A stretch of DNA of 8,159 nucleotides from Lysinibacillus sp. (GTDB lineage: Bacteria; Bacillota; Bacilli; Bacillales_A; Planococcaceae), in assembly GCA_012735355.1 (NCBI GenBank), contig JAAYHP010000391.1, positions 1-8,159 on the forward strand, read 5' to 3'. The notes below the pieces were generated by a model, which saw only the letters and a program-made list of their open reading frames with translations, ran no database searches and was not told the origin of the DNA. Below, in pieces: positions 5,704 to 8,159 of the stretch. A program made the translations under genes and the position numbers. The number at the start of each line of letters is the position of its first letter. Positions within the stretch are counted from its first letter, which is position 1.

Positions 5704-6819
5704 ATGCAAATAAAAAAAATAGATTTATTCGCAGTTCATTTTCCATTGGAAAAACCTTTTATTATTAGTTATGGCACGTATCCAACGATGCCATCTATTA
5801 TTGTAAAAATAACGACAGATGAAGGGATCGTTGGTTGGGGAGAAAGTGTACCTGACGAACATGTGACGGGAGAAACCTTTGAATCCACTTATTATGCGTT
5901 AAAGCATGTGTTGGCTCCGGCGATGATTGGTGAAAACCCATTAAGCTTTGAAAAAATTCATGAAAAAATGGACCGGGTATTAAAAGGAGCTCCGGCAGCA
6001 AAAGCAGCGATTGATATTGCTTGTTTTGACATCGCAGGGAAGAAACTAGATGTTCCTGTTTACCAACTAATCGGTGGAAGATATCATGATAAGTTTCCAA
6101 TTACCCACGTATTAAGCATCGATGAGCCGGAAAAAATGGCCGATGAAGCCGAAGATAAGGTGAAGGAAGGTTATCAGTCTTTTAAAATGAAAGTCGGTAG
6201 AGATGTCCAAAGTGATGTTGAACGAATTAAAGCGGTAAGACGTCGCGTTGGAGATCATATAGCTATTCGTGTTGATGTGAATCAAGGTTGGGAAAATAGC
6301 ATATACACGTTAAAGGCTTTGCATCAATTAGAGTCGTTAGGATTGGACTGGCTTGAACAGCCGGTTGTTGCCGATGATATCGATGCAATGGTAGAAATAA
6401 AATCGAAAGCGCGAGTGCCTCTCATGATTGATGAAGGACTTTGCAACGTTCGGGATATGCGAGAAATTATTGCAAAAAGAGCTGCAGATAAGGTCAATAT
6501 TAAATTAATGAAATGCGGCGGGATTTACCCTGCAGTGAAACTAGCAAATATGGCGGAAATGGCAGGGATTGAGTGTCAAATTGGTTCGATGGTGGAATCT
6601 TCCGTAGGATCAGCGGCAGGTTTCCATGTGGCTTTTTCGAAAAAAATTATAAAAAGTGTTGAATTGACAGGTCCTCTCAAATTTAAAACGGATATTGGCA
6701 ACTTAAAGGAAAGTTATCGTATCCCATACATTGAACTAAATGAAAAGTCTGGATTAGGTGTATCGGTTGATGAGGGTGTGTTATCCACATTAACTACAAA
6801 CTCCAATGTGATTGAATAA
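5704..6819 (+). CDS. Enolase-superfamily racemase, probable N-succinyl-Arg/Lys racemase
   Basis: This 371-residue protein belongs to the muconate lactonizing enzyme subgroup of the enolase superfamily, whose members abstract an alpha-proton using two lysines and Mg2+. The capping domain (1-125 or so) carries the specificity loop near FIISYGTYPTMPS. The barrel shows the KxK motif KMK (161-163), Mg2+ ligands D191 (RVDVN), E218 (LEQP) and D243 (MIDEG), and the opposing lysine K267 (VNIKLMK). From memory, it is very similar along its length to Bacillus cereus BC0371, characterised as an N-succinyl-L-Arg/Lys racemase. Automated annotation may call it dipeptide epimerase (YkfB-like). However, the Asp-x-Asp that binds the dipeptide ammonium group appears to be replaced by E320-x-T322, which argues against that. 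ATG 5704 has AAGGAAG nine bases upstream, and the gene sits 22 bases after the hydrolase gene. Racemase chemistry is confident; the exact substrate is an inference from similarity. Confidence 0.88.
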   Translation: MQIKKIDLFAVHFPLEKPFIISYGTYPTMPSIIVKITTDEGIVGWGESVPDEHVTGETFESTYYALKHVLAPAMIGENPLSFEKIHEKMDRVLKGAPAAKAAIDIACFDIAGKKLDVPVYQLIGGRYHDKFPITHVLSIDEPEKMADEAEDKVKEGYQSFKMKVGRDVQSDVERIKAVRRRVGDHIAIRVDVNQGWENSIYTLKALHQLESLGLDWLEQPVVADDIDAMVEIKSKARVPLMIDEGLCNVRDMREIIAKRAADKVNIKLMKCGGIYPAVKLANMAEMAGIECQIGSMVESSVGSAAGFHVAFSKKIIKSVELTGPLKFKTDIGNLKESYRIPYIELNEKSGLGVSVDEGVLSTLTTNSNVIE

Positions 6820-6821
6820 GT

Positions 6822-6827
6822 AGGTGG
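6822..6827 (+). promoter_or_regulatory. Ribosome binding site fixing a TTG start at 6834
   Basis: AGGTGG ends six bases before TTG 6834, just after the racemase stop codon. It supports the TTG start of the GNAT gene; no in-frame ATG is close by. Confidence 0.65.
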
Positions 6828-6833
6828 AAAATA

Positions 6834-7526
6834 TTGAGTGAGGTTATTTATGAAGGTTGTTTAGGGGACACGCCCTTTATAGTGAAACAATTGACGGAGA
6901 ATGATTTAAAGGACATACTCTCCCTTCAACAAGTAGTAGTTGATGCATTACCAAATAAAGAGACGTTAGAACCTCTTTCAGCAGAGGAATTTCTTTTTAT
7001 TTTACATGGGAACGGAATCATGATTGGAGCATTTGTAGAAGACGAACTGATTGCTTTTCGGGCGCTATTAATTCCAGAGATGGACGATGAAGGTCTTGGG
7101 GCGGATATTGGTTTATCTGAAGAAGATCGTAAGCGAGTGTTATATCAAGAAATTACAAACGTACATCCAAATTTCCGCGGACATGGATTACAAAAGAAAT
7201 TAGCCGATTGTATTATGAAGCAAATTGATACATCGGAATTCCATTATATTTTATCGACGGTGATGCCGTACAATATCCCTAGTTTAAAGGATAAATTTTA
7301 TCAAGGAATGCGCATCGCGGCTCTGAAAGCAAAATATGGTGGAAAAATGCGATATATTTTTGTAAAAAGGCTGATTGCTGAACAATGTTTAGAGGAAAAC
7401 TCAGTATTTTTATCAATGGGGGACATTGAAGGACAAAAAGAGTTGCTACATAAAGGTTACGTCGGCGTTTCACTAAAACAACAAGAAGATGATTGGCTCG
7501 TGGAATATCGAAAGGTATTGAATTAA
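6834..7526 (+). CDS. GNAT family N-acyltransferase, candidate D-amino acid N-succinyltransferase
   Basis: This 230-residue protein has a GNAT fold and transfers an acyl group from acyl-CoA to an amine. The acyl-CoA pyrophosphate loop (motif A) is VHPNFRGHGLQKKL (110-123), matching the Arg/Gln-x-x-Gly-x-Gly/Ala rule and preceded by the usual beta strand (YQEITNV). Residues 15-80 look like the N-terminal strand-helix part of the fold. About 50 residues after 180 form an extension beyond a minimal GNAT domain. The TTG start has AGGTGG upstream, and the gene lies 14 bases after the racemase gene, so it is in the same operon. In the Geobacillus kaustophilus pathway a GNAT enzyme encoded with the racemase succinylates D-amino acids from succinyl-CoA, and the same role is proposed here from context. 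Sequence alone cannot separate succinyl- from acetyl-transfer or identify the amine. Confidence 0.82.
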   Translation: MSEVIYEGCLGDTPFIVKQLTENDLKDILSLQQVVVDALPNKETLEPLSAEEFLFILHGNGIMIGAFVEDELIAFRALLIPEMDDEGLGADIGLSEEDRKRVLYQEITNVHPNFRGHGLQKKLADCIMKQIDTSEFHYILSTVMPYNIPSLKDKFYQGMRIAALKAKYGGKMRYIFVKRLIAEQCLEENSVFLSMGDIEGQKELLHKGYVGVSLKQQEDDWLVEYRKVLN

Positions 7527-7561
7527 GAGGTAGACATAAGCCAATTTAATTAAGATTTAAT

Positions 7562-7629
7562 AAAAATTGATTGGAGTGACGGGGGCCGTGGATGGGCGTC
7601 CCCTGAACGAAAATCAATTTTTTATTTTT
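7562..7629 (+). terminator. Compound terminator with a GC-rich nested hairpin (possible structured RNA or palindromic element)
   Basis: Outer arms AAAAATTGATT (7562-7572) and AATCAATTTTT (7612-7622) form a perfect 11-bp stem, then T and ATTTTT follow, giving a working terminator shape for the GNAT gene. The 39 bases inside are very GC-rich (27 of 37 at 7573-7609). They can fold into a second hairpin: GGGG (7581-7584) with CCCC (7600-7603) and GCC (7585-7587) with GGC (7595-7597), with a 2-base bulge and a 7-base loop. A further pair of arms, AAGAGGT (7525-7531) and ACCTCTT (7636-7642), encloses the whole element. An A-rich left flank means it could also terminate minus-strand transcription. 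The GC-rich core is unlike the surrounding DNA and longer than a normal terminator needs. Confidence 0.75.
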
Positions 7630-7703
7630 ATCCTGACCTCTTTCTTTTTTCATGCATAAGGATTTTGTTTGTACTCAAACTAACTGAAAAAAGGAAGAGC
7701 GCT

Positions 7704-8159
7704 ATGGAATTTCATGAATTTGGGAATATACAAAATCCGAAAGTTTTATTAATCCATGGTATGGCTGTTACTTGGGAATGCTTTGAACCATTAATCGACC
7801 AGTTAGCAAAGCAAAATTATTTAATCGTACCTGCATTAGATGGTCATAATCCTCTTAAACAAAAGGATTTTGAATGTTTAAATCACGAAGTAAAAAGAAT
7901 AGAGGACTATATAATGAACACATATCTTCCTAAACTACATGGAGCATATGGCTTTTCTATGGGGGGAACGATTTTATTAAAATTATTAGCGAATGGAAAA
8001 ATTCATTTTCCCAACGTCATATTAGATGCAGCCTATTATCTTCCTTTAGGAATTTACTCGAAGGCGACTTCTGCCTTAATAACAAATATTCTTACAGATA
8101 TACGCGAAGAACGTAGCATTCACCCGTTTCTAAAACAATTATTATTGTATTCTAACATC
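7704..8159 (+). CDS. Alpha/beta hydrolase, 3' end outside the window
   Basis: The reading frame from ATG 7704 runs open to the window edge (152 codons), and AAGGAAG (7691-7697) lies six bases upstream. The N-terminal strand and oxyanion-hole motif VLLIHGMA (14-21) is followed by the nucleophile elbow GFSMGG (83-88) with predicted catalytic Ser85. The strand leading to LDAAY (about 107-111) is the usual position after the elbow. The catalytic acid and histidine would lie further on. No signal peptide or membrane segment is visible, so it is probably a cytoplasmic esterase or other hydrolase. The substrate cannot be predicted. It follows a strong terminator and I see no convincing promoter in 7630-7703, so whether it is expressed with the preceding operon is open. 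Confidence 0.85.
   Translation, partial: MEFHEFGNIQNPKVLLIHGMAVTWECFEPLIDQLAKQNYLIVPALDGHNPLKQKDFECLNHEVKRIEDYIMNTYLPKLHGAYGFSMGGTILLKLLANGKIHFPNVILDAAYYLPLGIYSKATSALITNILTDIREERSIHPFLKQLLLYSNI

Noticed and set aside
5798..6100. Minus-strand open frame inside the racemase gene
   Set aside because: It overlaps the conserved capping and early barrel regions of the racemase and encodes a low-complexity shadow product.
7279..7473. Minus-strand open frame inside the GNAT gene
   Set aside because: Short, fully inside a real gene, with no start signals or recognisable motif.
7573..7611. Retron or insertion-sequence end
   Set aside because: No reverse transcriptase, transposase or target-site duplication is visible in the window.
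7562..7629. Riboswitch or T-box interpretation of the GC-rich structure
   Set aside because: It lies downstream of an operon as a terminator, and none of the conserved cores I know (T-box, guanidine, fluoride, SAM, preQ1) are present.
1..8159. CRISPR arrays, tRNA or rRNA genes, and catabolite-repression (cre) sites
   Set aside because: I read through both strands and saw no spaced direct repeats, no tRNA-like cloverleaf or rRNA sequence, and no convincing cre match.

Overview
The window looks like chromosomal DNA from a low-GC, Gram-positive, spore-former-type bacterium (order Bacillales; Bacillaceae or a relative such as Lysinibacillus or Ureibacillus). The reasons are AT-rich DNA with strong purine-rich Shine-Dalgarno sites, two TTG starts, two lipoproteins with lipobox cysteines, U-tract intrinsic terminators, and an enolase-superfamily protein that strongly resembles a characterised Bacillus cereus enzyme. 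All recognised genes lie on the + strand. I cannot name the species.

Layout. (1) Bases 1-563: the 3' part of a Cu/Zn superoxide dismutase lipoprotein gene, closed by a terminator. (2) Bases 564-811: an AT-rich intergenic region with small inverted repeats and a good sigma-A-type promoter. (3) Bases 812-4446: a complete TAXI-type TRAP transporter operon. It encodes a lipoprotein solute-binding protein, a small DUF1850 membrane-anchored protein and a fused 4TM/12TM permease. A 12-bp hairpin follows the binding-protein gene and a strong terminator follows the permease gene. (4) Bases 4504-7629: a second transcription unit with its own promoter. It encodes an M20 aminoacylase-type hydrolase, an enolase-superfamily racemase like the B. 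cereus N-succinyl-Arg/Lys racemase, and a GNAT-fold acyltransferase. It ends in an unusual element with a GC-rich hairpin nested inside an AT-rich terminator-like stem. (5) Bases 7704-8159: the start of an alpha/beta hydrolase gene that runs off the window.

How the genes may work together. GNAT acyltransferase, N-succinylamino-acid racemase and M20 N-succinyl-L-amino-acid hydrolase are the three enzyme types of a pathway described in Geobacillus kaustophilus for irreversible conversion of D- to L-amino acids. The D-amino acid is succinylated, the N-succinyl derivative is racemised, and only the L form is hydrolysed. Given the racemase type, basic amino acids (D-Arg, D-Lys) are the natural guess here. 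The TRAP transporter next door could import a substrate, but it has its own promoter and terminator, so that link is inferred from proximity. The main points for a second look are this D-to-L module, its possible coupling to a TAXI-TRAP/DUF1850 importer, and the GC-rich structured element at 7562-7629.
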